This document shows positions 52,583 to 62,578 of a stretch of DNA of 64,000 nucleotides, in pieces. This DNA comes from Rhodospirillaceae bacterium LM-1 (GTDB taxonomy: Bacteria; Pseudomonadota; Alphaproteobacteria; Rhodospirillales; WMHbin7). The notes under the pieces were generated by a model that worked only from the letters and a program-made list of their open reading frames with translations, did not search any database and was not told the origin of the DNA. The DNA lies in assembly GCA_902725215.1 (NCBI GenBank), contig CACUVI010000028.1, positions 175,872-239,871 on the forward strand, read 5' to 3'. How positions within the stretch are numbered: position 1 is the first letter of the stretch; every line of letters starts with the position of its first letter. The translations under genes and the position numbers were made by a program.

Positions 52583-53392
52583 TCAGTGCGACATCAGCAA
52601 GGGAAGCGTCATGTGCTTCAAAAGATATTTCGTGCCAGCACCCTTGCTGGCGAACCAGCGGGCATAGCCGCCGAAAGCGCCGATCACCATCAGGTCCGCA
52701 CCCCTGTCGGTGGCCCGGTTCAGCAGCATGTCCATGGTGCCGATGTCGATGGCGACCAGAATTTCCGGCTGCGCTGCGATGCCGTGGCTTTCAAGATGCG
52801 TCGTCAGCATGGCGGTGGAGTGCTGAACGGCTTCATGCGAATCGGTGATCGTGACGACGATGCTTTCCTTGGCGCCGTGAAGCAGGGGCAAAGAATCGTT
52901 GAGCGCCCGAGCGGCGGCGGCCGAATCGTTCCAGGCGATCATGGGCTTTTCGAACTTGGGCGCGAAATGGCCGTAGGCGGGAATGAACAAAACTGGACGG
53001 CCCGAACTGAGGATGGTCTGCTCGGCCAAGTCGTCCGGGGTCAGGCTGTCCTTTTCTTCGGGCTGGCCCAGAAGGATCATATCAAAATGCCGCCCCACTT
53101 CCGTGAAATGGCGGATGATTTCAGCGTCACTGCCGCGATTGATGTCGATCCATTCCGCATTATCCAAGCCCTTGGCGGCGGCTTCGAAGTCGGTCTTGCT
53201 GTCTTTGGCGGCGGCGACATATTCCTCGGGCGGCCAAACCAGGACCATGCCGATGTGATGGGCGGCGGCTTTCTGGGCAAAGGCGCCAACCAAGCGCGCC
53301 TGATGCTTCTTGGCCAATTCGATGGCGAAGGCCAGTCGGTCGGCCGAGCGCGGGCCGCGATTCAAGTGAACCAGAATATTGCGGATCGACAT
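52583..53392 (-). CDS. Universal stress protein with two Usp domains
   Basis: A 269-residue cytosolic protein with tandem Usp domains. The first (residues 1-140) begins IRNILVHLNRGPRSADRLAFAIELA. The second (about 145-269) has MIAWNDSAAAARALNDSLPLL and the nucleotide-binding end DLMVIGAFGGYARWF. The GxxGxxxR/S pattern is partly altered, so ATP binding is uncertain. The gene stands between the methyltransferase-like and YgiQ genes. Confidence 0.88.
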   Translation of the reverse strand: MSIRNILVHLNRGPRSADRLAFAIELAKKHQARLVGAFAQKAAAHHIGMVLVWPPEEYVAAAKDSKTDFEAAAKGLDNAEWIDINRGSDAEIIRHFTEVGRHFDMILLGQPEEKDSLTPDDLAEQTILSSGRPVLFIPAYGHFAPKFEKPMIAWNDSAAAARALNDSLPLLHGAKESIVVTITDSHEAVQHSTAMLTTHLESHGIAAQPEILVAIDIGTMDMLLNRATDRGADLMVIGAFGGYARWFASKGAGTKYLLKHMTLPLLMSH

Positions 53393-53492
53393 TAAGGCTT
53401 CTCCATTCCGGGGGCGTCATCATTATTTGTGGCTTAATATAAATCCAAACAGGCAAGACAAGAAGACCGAATCGCGGCACGGCGAACAAGTT

Positions 53493-55328
53493 TCACTTTC
53501 TTTTACAGTCCGTTAGACGTTTCTTTGGCAAGGCGGCGGTCCCAAGCCCGCCCAACTGGTTAATGCCGTTTCCGATCAATTCCTTGCGGCCCATGCCGAT
53601 CAGGGCTTCCTTGAGCAAATGGGCGTTTTCGGGGTCGTGCCAGCGCAGAAAGGCCTTATGAATGCGCCGCTGGCGTCCGCCCTTGGGGACATAAACGGGC
53701 TTGAGATCGGGCGTCAGCGGATTAAGGCCAGTATGATACATGGCGGTGGCCAGCGACATGGGCGAGGGCAGGAAGGTCTGCACCTGATCAAGCTTCAACC
53801 CATGGCGTTTCAACCACAGGGCCAGTTTCAGCATATCCTGATCGGTGGTGCCGGGATGGGCGGCGATGAAATAGGGGATCAGGTAAAGCGGCTTGCCCGC
53901 CTTGCGGGCCGCACTTAGGAAGCGGGCCTGGAACTTCTCGTAGACAGAGACGCCCGGCTTCATCATATGGGCCAGCGGCCCCGCTTCGGTATGTTCTGGG
54001 GCCACCTTCAGATAGCCGCCCACGTGATGCGCCGCCAACTCGTCGATATAGTCGGGGCATTCCAGCGCCAGATCGTAGCGCAGGCCGGAAGCGATCAGCA
54101 CTTTCTTGATGCCGGGACGATTGCGGGCTTGGCGGTACAGACTTAATAGCGGGCCGTGATCGGTGATCAGATTCTTGCAGATGGTGGGATGAACGCAGGA
54201 CAGGCGCTTGCATATCGCCAAGATGCGGTCTTCCTTGCAGCCCAGGCGGTACATGTTGGCGGTGGGACCGCCCAGGTCCGAGATGACGCCGGTAAAGCCC
54301 TTCATGCGGGCTTGCATCTGCTCGATTTCGCGCAGCACCGAGCCTTCGGAACGGCTTTGCACGATGCGCCCTTCATGTTCGGTGATCGAGCAGAAGCTGC
54401 ATCCGCCAAAGCAGCCGCGCAGAATGTTGATGGAAAAGCGGATCATCTCCCAGGCCGGAATGCGCGCATTGCCATAGCTGGGATGAGGGGCGCGGGCGTA
54501 GGGCAGTTCGTAGATGCGGTCCAGCTCGGGGCTGGATAGCGGCAGCGGCGGCGGATTGACCACCACCAGCTTGTCGCCATGCGGCTGCGCCAGCGTTTTG
54601 GCGTTGTGGGGGTTGCTTTCCTGATGCATGCGCCGCGACGCAAGCGCATAGTTTCTGGGGTCTTTGCTGACCTCTTCGAACGAGGGCAGGCGGATGGAAT
54701 TGGGAATTTCCTGAATCGGAGAAAGATAGACGGTGCCGCGGATATCGCGCATCTGTCTTGGATGTTCGCCCGCTTGGGCGCGCTTGGCGATTTCGACGAT
54801 GGCGCGTTCCGCATTGCCGTAAACCAACAGGTCGGCCTTGGCGTCGGGCAGAATCGAGCGGCGCACTTTCTCGGACCAGTAATCGAAGTGAGCCAAGCGT
54901 CTTAGCGACGCCTCGATGCCGCCCAGCACGATGGGAACGTCCTTGAACGCCTCGCGGCAACGCTGCGCATAGACGTTCGCGGCGCGGTCGGGGCGCATGC
55001 CCGCCTTGCCATCCGGCGTATAGGCGTCGTCCGAGCGGATGCGCTTTTCCGACGTATAGCGGTTGACCATGGAATCCATGTTGCCAGCCGTCACGCCGAA
55101 AAACAGATTGGGCTTGCCCAGTTTCTTGAAATCCTCGGCGCTGTTCCAATCGGGCTGCGCAATGATGCCGACCGTGAAACCCTCGGCCTCCAGCAAACGC
55201 CCGATCAGGGCGGCTCCGAAACTGGGGTGATCAATATAGGCGTCTCCGGTCACCAGGACGATGTCGACCGTCTCCCAGCCAAGCTGATTCATTTCGGCCT
55301 TGGTCATGGGCAGGAAAGGGGCGGTCAT
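53493..55328 (-). CDS. YgiQ-family radical SAM protein
   Basis: A 611-residue protein starting [18 protein letters not shown] at 55328. The N-terminal cobalamin-binding-like domain ([29 protein letters not shown]) is followed by the radical SAM core with [16 protein letters not shown] (C-x3-C-x2-C) and the C-terminal YgiQ domain ([18 protein letters not shown]). Reaction unknown. Length is near the family average of 600-740. Confidence 0.93.
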   Translation of the reverse strand: MTAPFLPMTKAEMNQLGWETVDIVLVTGDAYIDHPSFGAALIGRLLEAEGFTVGIIAQPDWNSAEDFKKLGKPNLFFGVTAGNMDSMVNRYTSEKRIRSDDAYTPDGKAGMRPDRAANVYAQRCREAFKDVPIVLGGIEASLRRLAHFDYWSEKVRRSILPDAKADLLVYGNAERAIVEIAKRAQAGEHPRQMRDIRGTVYLSPIQEIPNSIRLPSFEEVSKDPRNYALASRRMHQESNPHNAKTLAQPHGDKLVVVNPPPLPLSSPELDRIYELPYARAPHPSYGNARIPAWEMIRFSINILRGCFGGCSFCSITEHEGRIVQSRSEGSVLREIEQMQARMKGFTGVISDLGGPTANMYRLGCKEDRILAICKRLSCVHPTICKNLITDHGPLLSLYRQARNRPGIKKVLIASGLRYDLALECPDYIDELAAHHVGGYLKVAPEHTEAGPLAHMMKPGVSVYEKFQARFLSAARKAGKPLYLIPYFIAAHPGTTDQDMLKLALWLKRHGLKLDQVQTFLPSPMSLATAMYHTGLNPLTPDLKPVYVPKGGRQRRIHKAFLRWHDPENAHLLKEALIGMGRKELIGNGINQLGGLGTAALPKKRLTDCKRK

Positions 55329-55426
55329 GGCGGGCACGCAAATCAATTCAAGCACACCGCTTCTCGCGTGCAAGGCACGCGCGCGAGCCTCCCGGCGAGC
55401 GGGAGCCTAGCGCGCACAGCGCGCGC

Positions 55427-55440
55427 CCGGCGCTTGAGGG
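55427..55440 (+). repeat. CCGGCGCTTGAGGG repeat, copy 3
   Basis: Identical to 50364-50377, here 12 bases beyond the chemoreceptor stop. The preceding 60 bases contain further hairpin-forming words (CTCCCG/CGGGAG, GCGCGC). Confidence 0.65.
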
Positions 55441-55451
55441 CAGATTATATC

Positions 55452-56837
55452 CTACACATAACCCATGCGAAAGCCGCCCCAGTGACGCCCCTTGACCATG
55501 ATGGGGGCCGAGCAATCTTTCATCATCACCATATTGCCGCCGCCCATGTCGCGCTTGTAGGTTTTCAGCAGAAAGGATTTCTGGTTTTTGGCGGCGGCCA
55601 GCCCGGCGGGATCGTTGAAAAGACGCCGGTTGCGGCAATTGGCGGTGTTCCAGGCGGGATCGCCCGCTTTCTGGGCCTGGGAGTATTTCTTGTTGTGGGT
55701 GGGCAGGTATCCGTTGCGATCCACGGCGGCGCAAAAAATGATGCGGTCGCTGCCGTTCAGCAGGGGTTCTTGAATTCCCGGCAGCATTTGATCGGCGAAT
55801 TCGGTGAAGCGCGCCATCAATTGCTGGGGATCGGTGCCGCCGATGGGGCGATAGCTCTCGTCGAACAAGGCGTCAAGACCGATCCGTCCCGTCTCAACCG
55901 CCTCTTCGAACAGGGCGCCAATTTTAGCCGCGGCGTCTTGCACCATGCGGATGAAGGGCGAATCCGGCAGATCGATGCCGACGCTCATCGACACTTCGAT
56001 CAACGTTTCCGATTCCGCCATCAGCTTGTCGAGGCGCCCGTTGGCGTCATGCAGACGTTCGCTTTCCTCGCGGATATCGACATTGATGGCGGCGATGGTG
56101 TCTGTCATGCGCAAGCGGTCGGATTCCCCCGACTGGCCCGCATGCACGATTTCCTCGATATGTTCGTGCAGCAGGCCGAACAAGGTTTGCGTGTCATCGA
56201 CGAAGCCCGACAGATCGTCGGTGGATGACATCACCTTGTCGGCGCAGGCTAGGCTGGTGGCGTTCTCCTGGGTCACTTTGCCACTTAGATCGTTCAGTTC
56301 GCGCACGGTAGAGGAAATCATCTGGGTGGCGTCGCTGGTTTGGGCGGCCAAGGCCTTGACCTCGCTGGCGACCACGGCGAAGCCCTTGCCCATCTCGCCC
56401 GCCCTGGCGGCTTCGATGGTGGCGTTCAGGGCCAGCATGCGAGTCTGGCGAGCAATGGCTTCGATGCGCTCGGACACGCCCTCGACCCTGGAAAGCGATT
56501 CGGTAAGCGCGTTCATGTGGCTTTCCGTGCGCTTCACGCCATCGACCAGGGTCTGGATCGAGCTTCTGGCCAAAGTCAGCGAGTTTTGCGATTCCTGCGT
56601 GATGTCGGAAACCGATTCCGAAACCTGCTGGGCCAGGCCTGCCGTCTCGCCCAGCTTGGCGTTGGTGTCGGCCAATCCGCCCGCGACGGAATTCAGCATG
56701 TCGACTTGCTTGGCCTGATCCGCGAAATGTTTCGCGATGCTGTCGATATCAAGGGCGACGGCGGCCAGTTGTGTCCAAATGCCGCCAATCGCTTGTCCAA
56801 TGACTGCGTTCGATCCTACGTTCCCATCAAGAGCCAT
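55452..56837 (-). CDS. Cytosolic methyl-accepting chemotaxis protein
   Basis: A 461-residue receptor with no membrane segment. An N-terminal HAMP-less signalling coiled coil (about residues 30-260) has the CheA/CheW-contact tip [41 protein letters not shown], split by the 20-residue rule only in my quoting. A C-terminal sensor domain (about 330-461) contains [27 protein letters not shown] and a Cys/Met-rich end, resembling a PAS/Cache-like or metal-binding domain. Such soluble receptors sense internal redox or energy state. Upstream 122 bases hold no gene. Confidence 0.9.
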   Translation of the reverse strand: MALDGNVGSNAVIGQAIGGIWTQLAAVALDIDSIAKHFADQAKQVDMLNSVAGGLADTNAKLGETAGLAQQVSESVSDITQESQNSLTLARSSIQTLVDGVKRTESHMNALTESLSRVEGVSERIEAIARQTRMLALNATIEAARAGEMGKGFAVVASEVKALAAQTSDATQMISSTVRELNDLSGKVTQENATSLACADKVMSSTDDLSGFVDDTQTLFGLLHEHIEEIVHAGQSGESDRLRMTDTIAAINVDIREESERLHDANGRLDKLMAESETLIEVSMSVGIDLPDSPFIRMVQDAAAKIGALFEEAVETGRIGLDALFDESYRPIGGTDPQQLMARFTEFADQMLPGIQEPLLNGSDRIIFCAAVDRNGYLPTHNKKYSQAQKAGDPAWNTANCRNRRLFNDPAGLAAAKNQKSFLLKTYKRDMGGGNMVMMKDCSAPIMVKGRHWGGFRMGYV

Positions 56838-56961
56838 GTTGCCTCTCCTTCTTTTGAAGAAAGGCTACAGGCAAAATTACGCGAATAGTACGATAATCTT
56901 ATATTTCGCAGTTGCGAATAACTCTCTTAAATTATTCAAGAAATTACTTTCAAAAATTTCT

Positions 56962-57405
56962 TTAAGTGATCAATCTCATAGGAGTCATTTCAGACAAGTT
57001 AAAACCATGGCGGGCGTAGAAACGCTGTGCCGGTTCGTTCAATCGGTCGGTCAGCAGCGTGATGCGGCCAAATCCTTGCGCGCGGGCATAGGCGACGGCA
57101 TGCGCCAGCAGTTTGGAACCCAGGCCCCGCCCGCGCTGGTCGGCGCGGACCACCATATCCTCCAGCCAGCAGACCGGCTGACCCATGGCCGTGCTGACGG
57201 TGAACAGCAGGCTGACCATGCCGGTTACCGCTCCCGTCTCGTCGCGAGCCACGAACAATTGTCCAACCTGCGGGTTGGACAAGATCAGCGACAGGCCGCG
57301 CTCTTGCTTCGACCGGTCGGGCGAGAAATCGGCCTCTTGGTCGAATAGCGACAACAAAAGATCGGTCATGCCCTGGAGATCATTTTCGGCGGCGTTGAAA
57401 ATCAT
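56962..57405 (-). CDS. GNAT-family N-acetyltransferase
   Basis: A 147-residue acetyl-CoA-dependent acyltransferase. The acetyl-CoA loop is VVRADQRGRGLGSKLLAHAV (Q/RxxGxG/A) and the C-terminal FYARHGFNLSEM is typical. Start MIFNAAENDL at 57405 is chosen over 57426 for the better family start. Substrate unknown; it precedes no obvious partner. Confidence 0.88.
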   Translation of the reverse strand: MIFNAAENDLQGMTDLLLSLFDQEADFSPDRSKQERGLSLILSNPQVGQLFVARDETGAVTGMVSLLFTVSTAMGQPVCWLEDMVVRADQRGRGLGSKLLAHAVAYARAQGFGRITLLTDRLNEPAQRFYARHGFNLSEMTPMRLIT

Positions 57406-57424
57406 CTTGTCCCTTTCCGGCAGC

Positions 57425-57454
57425 AAAAAGGCCGCACCCTTCGGCGCGGCCTTT
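57425..57454 (-). terminator. Terminator of trxA
   Basis: AAAGGCCGC (57427-57435) pairs with GCGGCCTTT (57446-57454). Read on the minus strand the hairpin ends in TTTTT, fitting a rho-independent terminator for trxA. Confidence 0.8.
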
Positions 57455-57474
57455 GCACGTCAACGCATCTGGTC

Positions 57475-57789
57475 TTACAGGGCTGAATCGACCCATTCAT
57501 ACAGTTTGCTCTTGGGCAGGGCGCCGATCTTGGTCGCCGCCACCTGGCCGTTCTTGAAGATCATCAGCGTGGGAATGCCGCGCACGCCGTACTTCGAGGG
57601 CGTGGCCGGGTTCTCGTCGATATTGACCTTGGCGACGCTGATCTTGGCGGCATAGTCCTTCGACAGTTCTTCCAGCGCCGGCGCGATCTGGCGGCAAGGC
57701 CCGCACCATTCGGCCCAAAAATCGACCAGAACGGGACCAGGGGCCTTCAACACCTCGGCTTCGAAATCGGCGTCAGTAACCTGCTTCAT
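57475..57789 (-). CDS. trxA: Thioredoxin 1
   Basis: A 104-residue thioredoxin that reduces protein disulfides. The active site WCGPC is at Cys29 and Cys32; cis-Pro is in [11 protein letters not shown]. Start [19 protein letters not shown] at 57789; the extra upstream residues from 57846 lack conservation. Confidence 0.95.
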   Translation of the reverse strand: MKQVTDADFEAEVLKAPGPVLVDFWAEWCGPCRQIAPALEELSKDYAAKISVAKVNIDENPATPSKYGVRGIPTLMIFKNGQVAATKIGALPKSKLYEWVDSAL

Positions 57790-57938
57790 GAGGACAAATC
57801 CTTGGCTTGGGTTTGGATGAGGTGCCGTTAAGATAGGAACGGCCAACGCAAAAATCCAGCCGAGTCTAGAAAGATGTTACCCATACGTCAAGGGACAGAA
57901 CGACAACTCCTTGAATTCGTTGGCTTGACTTAGGCGGC

Positions 57939-57966
57939 TTGACTGCAAGCGCGGCCCAACTAGGAT
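57939..57966 (+). promoter_or_regulatory. Promoter of the gcv operon
   Basis: TTGACT (57939-57944), 16-base spacer, TAGGAT (57961-57966), about 20 bases before the riboswitch. A second TTGACT lies at 57925-57930. Confidence 0.6.
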
Positions 57967-57984
57967 GACGCCGTCCAAATCGAC

Positions 57985-58185
57985 TTCCCCCGGGAGAGAC
58001 TGGCTGACCCCAGCGCCGAAGGAGCAACCGCCCCTGGAAACTCTCAGGCAAAAGGACCGGGAGAAGAGGACATCTGGAAAGCAGGCCGCCGTTCTTTTTC
58101 AATGCGGCGCCTCACCGAAGAAGTAAGCCGGTGTCTGCATCGGTGAATCTTTCAGGTCGCACGGACAGAGGGGGGCGCAAAGTGG
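57985..58185 (+). ncRNA. Tandem glycine riboswitch (gcvT motif)
   Basis: Two aptamers in tandem. The first (about 57988-58085) shows CGGGAGAG, CCGAAGGAGCAA and CTCTCAGGCAAAAGGACCG, which match the glycine aptamer consensus. The second (about 58108-58180) shows CACCGAAGAAGTAAGCCGG and TCTTTCAGGTCGCACGGACAG. The gcvT start lies 30 bases further on, with GAAAGGA as ribosome-binding site near the end of the structured region. It likely turns on gcv expression when glycine is abundant. Confidence 0.93.
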
Positions 58186-58216
58186 ACTCTGCCGCTGCCC
58201 CGAAAGGATTCCGTCC

Positions 58217-59329
58217 GTGAGCTTGCCAGACGATCTTAAAACGACTCCGCTTTACCATCTGCATCAGGAATTGGGCGGCAAGCTGGTGCCCTTTGCCGGT
58301 TACGCCATGCCGGTCAATTATCCGATGGGCGTGCTGAAGGAGCATCTGCATACCCGCGCCCATGCCGGTCTGTTCGACGTGTCGCATATGGGCGTGGTGT
58401 CGCTGCTGGGCGAGCATGCCGACAAAGCGCTGGAAACCCTGGTTCCCGCCGATATCTGCGGACTGGGCGTGGGCCGCCAGCGCTATACCCAATTCACCAA
58501 TGCCAGGGGCGGCATCGAAGACGATTTGATGGTGCTGCGCCTGCCCGACCGTTTGTCGTTGGTGGTCAACGCCGCTTGCAAACATCAAGACATCGCGCAT
58601 CTGACGCTGCATCTGGAACCCAAGGGCATCAAGGTGGCCGCCCATTCCGACTGGGCGCTGTTGGCCTTGCAAGGACCCGGCGCCGCCCAGGCTTTGGCGC
58701 CGCTGTCGCCCGAGGCCGCCAAGCTGGTCTTCATGTCGGGCGGCGAGATGACTGTCGCGGGCGTGCCCTGTCTGGTCACCCGTTCGGGCTATACCGGCGA
58801 GGACGGTTATGAGATCGCCATGCCAGCCGACAAGTGCGAAGAGATCGCAAGGAAGCTGCTGGCCCAGCCGGGCGTCGCCCCCATCGGTTTGGGCGCCAGA
58901 GATTCGCTGCGCCTGGAAGCCGGATTATGCCTGTACGGTTCCGACATTGACCAGACGACCAGCCCCGTCGAGGCGGGCTTGGTCTGGAGCATCGGCAAGC
59001 GCAGGCGCGAAGAAGGCGGCTTTGCGGGCGACGGCGTGATCCTGGCGCATTTGAAGAACGGCGCGGCAAGGAAGCGGGTCGGCATCAAGCCCGATGGTAA
59101 AGCTCCGGCCAGGGCGCATACGGAAATTCAGGACATGAGCGGCAAGCCCATCGGCGAAATCACCTCGGGCGGCTTCGGCCCCTCGGTCGATGGGCCGGTG
59201 GCCATGGGCTATGTCGATGCCGCCTATGCCGCGCCCGGGACGCCGGTTCAACTGATCGTGCGCGACAAGCCCATGTCGGCCCATGTCGTGGCGCTGCCGT
59301 TTTTTCCGCATCGTTATTTCAAAGGTTAG
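58217..59329 (+). CDS. gcvT: Glycine cleavage system T protein (aminomethyltransferase)
   Basis: A 370-residue folate-dependent aminomethyltransferase that transfers the methylene group from the H protein to tetrahydrofolate, releasing ammonia. The GTG start at 58217 has AAGGA 8 bases upstream. Family motifs: GGKLVPFAGYAMPVNYP, FDVSHMG, SGYTGEDGYEI (acid in the folate site) and LGARDSLRLEAGLCLYG. First gene of the riboswitch-controlled operon. Confidence 0.96.
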   Translation: MSLPDDLKTTPLYHLHQELGGKLVPFAGYAMPVNYPMGVLKEHLHTRAHAGLFDVSHMGVVSLLGEHADKALETLVPADICGLGVGRQRYTQFTNARGGIEDDLMVLRLPDRLSLVVNAACKHQDIAHLTLHLEPKGIKVAAHSDWALLALQGPGAAQALAPLSPEAAKLVFMSGGEMTVAGVPCLVTRSGYTGEDGYEIAMPADKCEEIARKLLAQPGVAPIGLGARDSLRLEAGLCLYGSDIDQTTSPVEAGLVWSIGKRRREEGGFAGDGVILAHLKNGAARKRVGIKPDGKAPARAHTEIQDMSGKPIGEITSGGFGPSVDGPVAMGYVDAAYAAPGTPVQLIVRDKPMSAHVVALPFFPHRYFKG

Positions 59330-59341
59330 AAGGGGACTACC

Positions 59342-59722
59342 ATGGCTGTTTTGCGCTTCACCAACGAACATGAATGGATCAGCTTTGACGAAGGCGTCGC
59401 CACCGTCGGCATTACCGATTTCGCCGCCCATCAGTTGGGCGACATCGTTTTCGTCGAACTGCCGGAAATCGGCAAGGCCGTCGCCAAGGCGGGGCAGGCC
59501 GCCGTGGTGGAATCGGTGAAAGCCGCCAGCGAAGTCTATTCGCCAGCCAGCGGCACGGTGACCGCCATCAATCAGGCGATCGTCGATCAGCCCGGCCATG
59601 TCAACGAATCGCCCGAAGGCGACGGCTGGTTCTACAAGATGAGCCTGAATGCGCCCGGCGAATTGTCGGGCCTGATGGATAAAGCCGCTTACGACGCCTA
59701 TTTGAAAACGCTCGATCACTGA
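59342..59722 (+). CDS. gcvH: Glycine cleavage system H protein
   Basis: A 126-residue lipoyl carrier protein that shuttles aminomethyl groups among P, T and L proteins. The lipoylated Lys60 is in [14 protein letters not shown]. The N-terminal [20 protein letters not shown] is standard. It lies 12 bases after gcvT. Confidence 0.96.
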   Translation: MAVLRFTNEHEWISFDEGVATVGITDFAAHQLGDIVFVELPEIGKAVAKAGQAAVVESVKAASEVYSPASGTVTAINQAIVDQPGHVNESPEGDGWFYKMSLNAPGELSGLMDKAAYDAYLKTLDH

Positions 59723-59735
59723 AGGGTTTCTCAAA

Positions 59736-61082
59736 ATGCGTTTCCTGCCGCTCACCGATGCCGACCGGGCCGACATGCTGAAGGCCGTTGGCGCCAAAAG
59801 CGTCGACGACCTGTTTTGCGACGTTCCAGCCCAGGCCCGTCAATCGGGCGCTTTGCCCTTGCCCAAGGGCCTGAGCGAGATGGAGGTTGAGCGCAAACTA
59901 AGCGCCATGGCGGCCAAGAACATGGCGGCTTCGGACGTGCCTTGTTTCCTGGGGGCGGGCGCTTACCGCCATCATATTCCGGCGGCCATCGACCAGTTGC
60001 TGACCAGGGGCGAATTCCTGACTGCCTACACGCCCTATCAGCCCGAAGTCAGCCAGGGCACGCTGCAATATCTGTTCGAGTTCCAGACCCAGGTGGCGCT
60101 GATCACCGGCATGGAAGTGGCCAACGCCTCGTTGTATGACGGCGCCACCGCCTGCGCCGAGGCGGCCTTGATGGCGGCCCGCGTGACCAAGCGGGCCAAG
60201 GTGTTGATGTCGGGCAATGTGCATCCGCATTACCGCGAGGTGACGGCGACGCAGGCCAAGTTCACGCATCTTGAGGTCGAGGCGCTGGCTCCCGATCCCT
60301 TTTGCATCGAAGATTTAATGGGGCGCGTTGATTCCCAAACCGCCTGCGTGGTCGTGCAGTTGCCGGGCTTCTTCGGACAGTTGAGCGATTTTTCTGCGTT
60401 GGCGAGCGCTTGTCAGGCCGAAGGGGCGCTGCTGGTGGTGGCCGTCACCGAACCGGTGGCGCTGGGGGCCATCAAATCGCCCGGCGAGATGGGGGCCGAC
60501 ATCGTGATCGGCGATGGGGCGTCGCTTGGCGTGGGGCTTAATTTCGGCGGTCCCGGCCTGGGCCTGATGGCCGTGAAGGAAAAATATGTCCGCCAGATGC
60601 CGGGCCGATTGATCGGCGAAACGGTGGATGCCGACGGCAAGCGCGGCTGGGTGCTGACCTTGTCCACGCGCGAGCAGCATATCCGGCGCGAGAAGGCGAC
60701 CAGCAACATCTGCACCAATTCGGGCCTATGCGCGCTGGCCTTCTCGATGCACATGACCTTTTTGGGCGAGGCCGGTTTCACCAAGCTGGCGCAACTGAAC
60801 CATGCCAGGGCCGTGCAATTGGCCGAGCGTTTGGCGCAGGTGAAGGGCGTCAAGCTGTTGAGCAAAACCTTCTTCAACGAATTCGCCGTGCAATTGTCCA
60901 AACCCGCCGCTCAGGTGGTGGACGCGCTGGCGGCCAAGCGCATTCTGGCGGGCGTGCCGGTCAGCCGCCTCTATCCCACCTGGCCCGAGATGGAAAATTT
61001 GATGCTGATCGCCGTTACCGAAACCGTGACCGACGAGGACATGGACGCCCTGGTTTCGGGCCTGCAAGAGGTGCTGTCATGA
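59736..61082 (+). CDS. gcvPA: Glycine dehydrogenase (decarboxylating) subunit 1
   Basis: A 448-residue alpha subunit of the split P protein, starting [19 protein letters not shown]. Motifs: [34 protein letters not shown] and [15 protein letters not shown]. With gcvPB it binds PLP and decarboxylates glycine onto the H protein. Its stop overlaps the gcvPB start (ATGA). Confidence 0.96.
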   Translation: MRFLPLTDADRADMLKAVGAKSVDDLFCDVPAQARQSGALPLPKGLSEMEVERKLSAMAAKNMAASDVPCFLGAGAYRHHIPAAIDQLLTRGEFLTAYTPYQPEVSQGTLQYLFEFQTQVALITGMEVANASLYDGATACAEAALMAARVTKRAKVLMSGNVHPHYREVTATQAKFTHLEVEALAPDPFCIEDLMGRVDSQTACVVVQLPGFFGQLSDFSALASACQAEGALLVVAVTEPVALGAIKSPGEMGADIVIGDGASLGVGLNFGGPGLGLMAVKEKYVRQMPGRLIGETVDADGKRGWVLTLSTREQHIRREKATSNICTNSGLCALAFSMHMTFLGEAGFTKLAQLNHARAVQLAERLAQVKGVKLLSKTFFNEFAVQLSKPAAQVVDALAAKRILAGVPVSRLYPTWPEMENLMLIAVTETVTDEDMDALVSGLQEVLS

Positions 61083-62578
61083 GCCTGGAAAGCTATACCG
61101 GCAATCGCGGCTTGGTGATCGAAGAACCCCTGATCTTCGAGCAAGGCGAAGCGCAGCGTTCAGGCGTCGATCTGCCCGATGTGCCTGACGTGCCCGACCG
61201 TTTGGGCGGTTTGGCCCGCAAGGGCAATATCGGCTTGCCGGGATTGGCCGAACCCGAATGCGTGCGCCATTACACGCGCTTGTCGCAAAAGAATTTCGGC
61301 ATCGACACCGGCTTCTATCCGCTGGGGTCTTGCACCATGAAGCATAATCCGCGCTTGAGCGAGAAGGCGGCGCGCCTGAACGGATTCGCCAATCTGCATC
61401 CGTTGCAGCCCGAAGCCACCACGCAAGGGGCGCTGGAAGCCATCTCGCTGTTGGGCCAATGGCTGATGGATCTGACCGGCATGTCGGCGGTGGCGATGTC
61501 GCCTGCCGCAGGCGCGCATGGCGAACTCTGCGGCTTGATGGCGATCAGGGCGGCGCTGGAAGACAAGGGCGACGCTAGGCAGATCGTGCTGGTGCCGGAA
61601 TCGGCGCATGGCACCAATCCGGCCACGGCGGCCCTGTGCGGCTATCAGGTGGTGTCGATCCCCGCCAACGAGAAGGGCCGGGTGGATGTGGCCGCCCTGA
61701 AGGCGAAGTTGGATAACAAGGTGGCGGCGCTTATGCTGACCAACCCCAACACCTGCGGCTTGTTCGAGAGCGAGATTCTGGAGATCGCTTCAGCCGTGAA
61801 GGCGGCGGGCGCTTATTTCTACTGCGATGGCGCCAATTTCAACGCCATCGTCGGGCGGGTGAAGGTGGCCGATCTGGGCATCGACGCCATGCACATCAAT
61901 CTGCACAAAACCTTTTCCACCCCACATGGCGGCGGCGGGCCGGGCGCTGGCCCGGTTGTATTAAGCGAACGCTTGAAGGCCTTTGCGCCGGTGCCGTTCG
62001 TGCGCCAAGGCAAGAACGGGCTGGAACTGGTGGAACACTGCCTGGGCGAGGCTGAAAAAAGTTTCGGGCGCATGAAGGGCTTTCACGGTCAGTTCGGCGT
62101 GATGATCCGCGCCCTTGCCTATATCCTATCGATGGGCGGCAATGGTTTGTGGCAGGCATCATCCGATGCCGTGCTGAACGCCAATTATCTGCTGGCAAGG
62201 TTGAGCGCTGAACTGACACCTTCCTTCCCCGGCCCCTGCATGCATGAAGCGTTGTTCGACGACCGCTTCTTGAAGGATACGGGCGTGACCACGCTTGATT
62301 TCGCCAAGGCGATGATCGACGAGGGCTTCCATCCCATGACCATGTATTTCCCGCTGGTGGTGCATGGCGCGTTGCTGATGGAACCCACCGAGTCCGAGAG
62401 CAAACAGACGCTGGATATCTATGTCGAAACCCTGCTGTCGTTGGCGAAGAAGGCCAAGGCGGGCAATGCGGCAGAGGATTTCAAAGCCGCCCCTCGCATG
62501 ACACCCCGCAGGCGTCTGGATGAAACCCGCGCTGCAAGGTCGCCGGTGTTGCGGTGGAAGGGAGAGGCGGTTCAGTAG
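61079..62578 (+). CDS. gcvPB: Glycine dehydrogenase (decarboxylating) subunit 2
   Basis: A 499-residue PLP-binding subunit. The PLP-linked Lys is in [18 protein letters not shown] (about residue 275). [17 protein letters not shown] and [11 protein letters not shown] are typical. Start [12 protein letters not shown] at 61079 overlaps gcvPA by 4 bases; a longer in-frame reading (from 60728) is a shadow of gcvPA. Its 3' end overlaps the convergent gene by 7 bases. Confidence 0.95.
   Translation: MSLESYTGNRGLVIEEPLIFEQGEAQRSGVDLPDVPDVPDRLGGLARKGNIGLPGLAEPECVRHYTRLSQKNFGIDTGFYPLGSCTMKHNPRLSEKAARLNGFANLHPLQPEATTQGALEAISLLGQWLMDLTGMSAVAMSPAAGAHGELCGLMAIRAALEDKGDARQIVLVPESAHGTNPATAALCGYQVVSIPANEKGRVDVAALKAKLDNKVAALMLTNPNTCGLFESEILEIASAVKAAGAYFYCDGANFNAIVGRVKVADLGIDAMHINLHKTFSTPHGGGGPGAGPVVLSERLKAFAPVPFVRQGKNGLELVEHCLGEAEKSFGRMKGFHGQFGVMIRALAYILSMGGNGLWQASSDAVLNANYLLARLSAELTPSFPGPCMHEALFDDRFLKDTGVTTLDFAKAMIDEGFHPMTMYFPLVVHGALLMEPTESESKQTLDIYVETLLSLAKKAKAGNAAEDFKAAPRMTPRRRLDETRAARSPVLRWKGEAVQ

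Noticed and set aside
60728-61078. In-frame extension of gcvPB into gcvPA
   Set aside because: Overlaps the conserved end of gcvPA; 61079 gives the family start and length.
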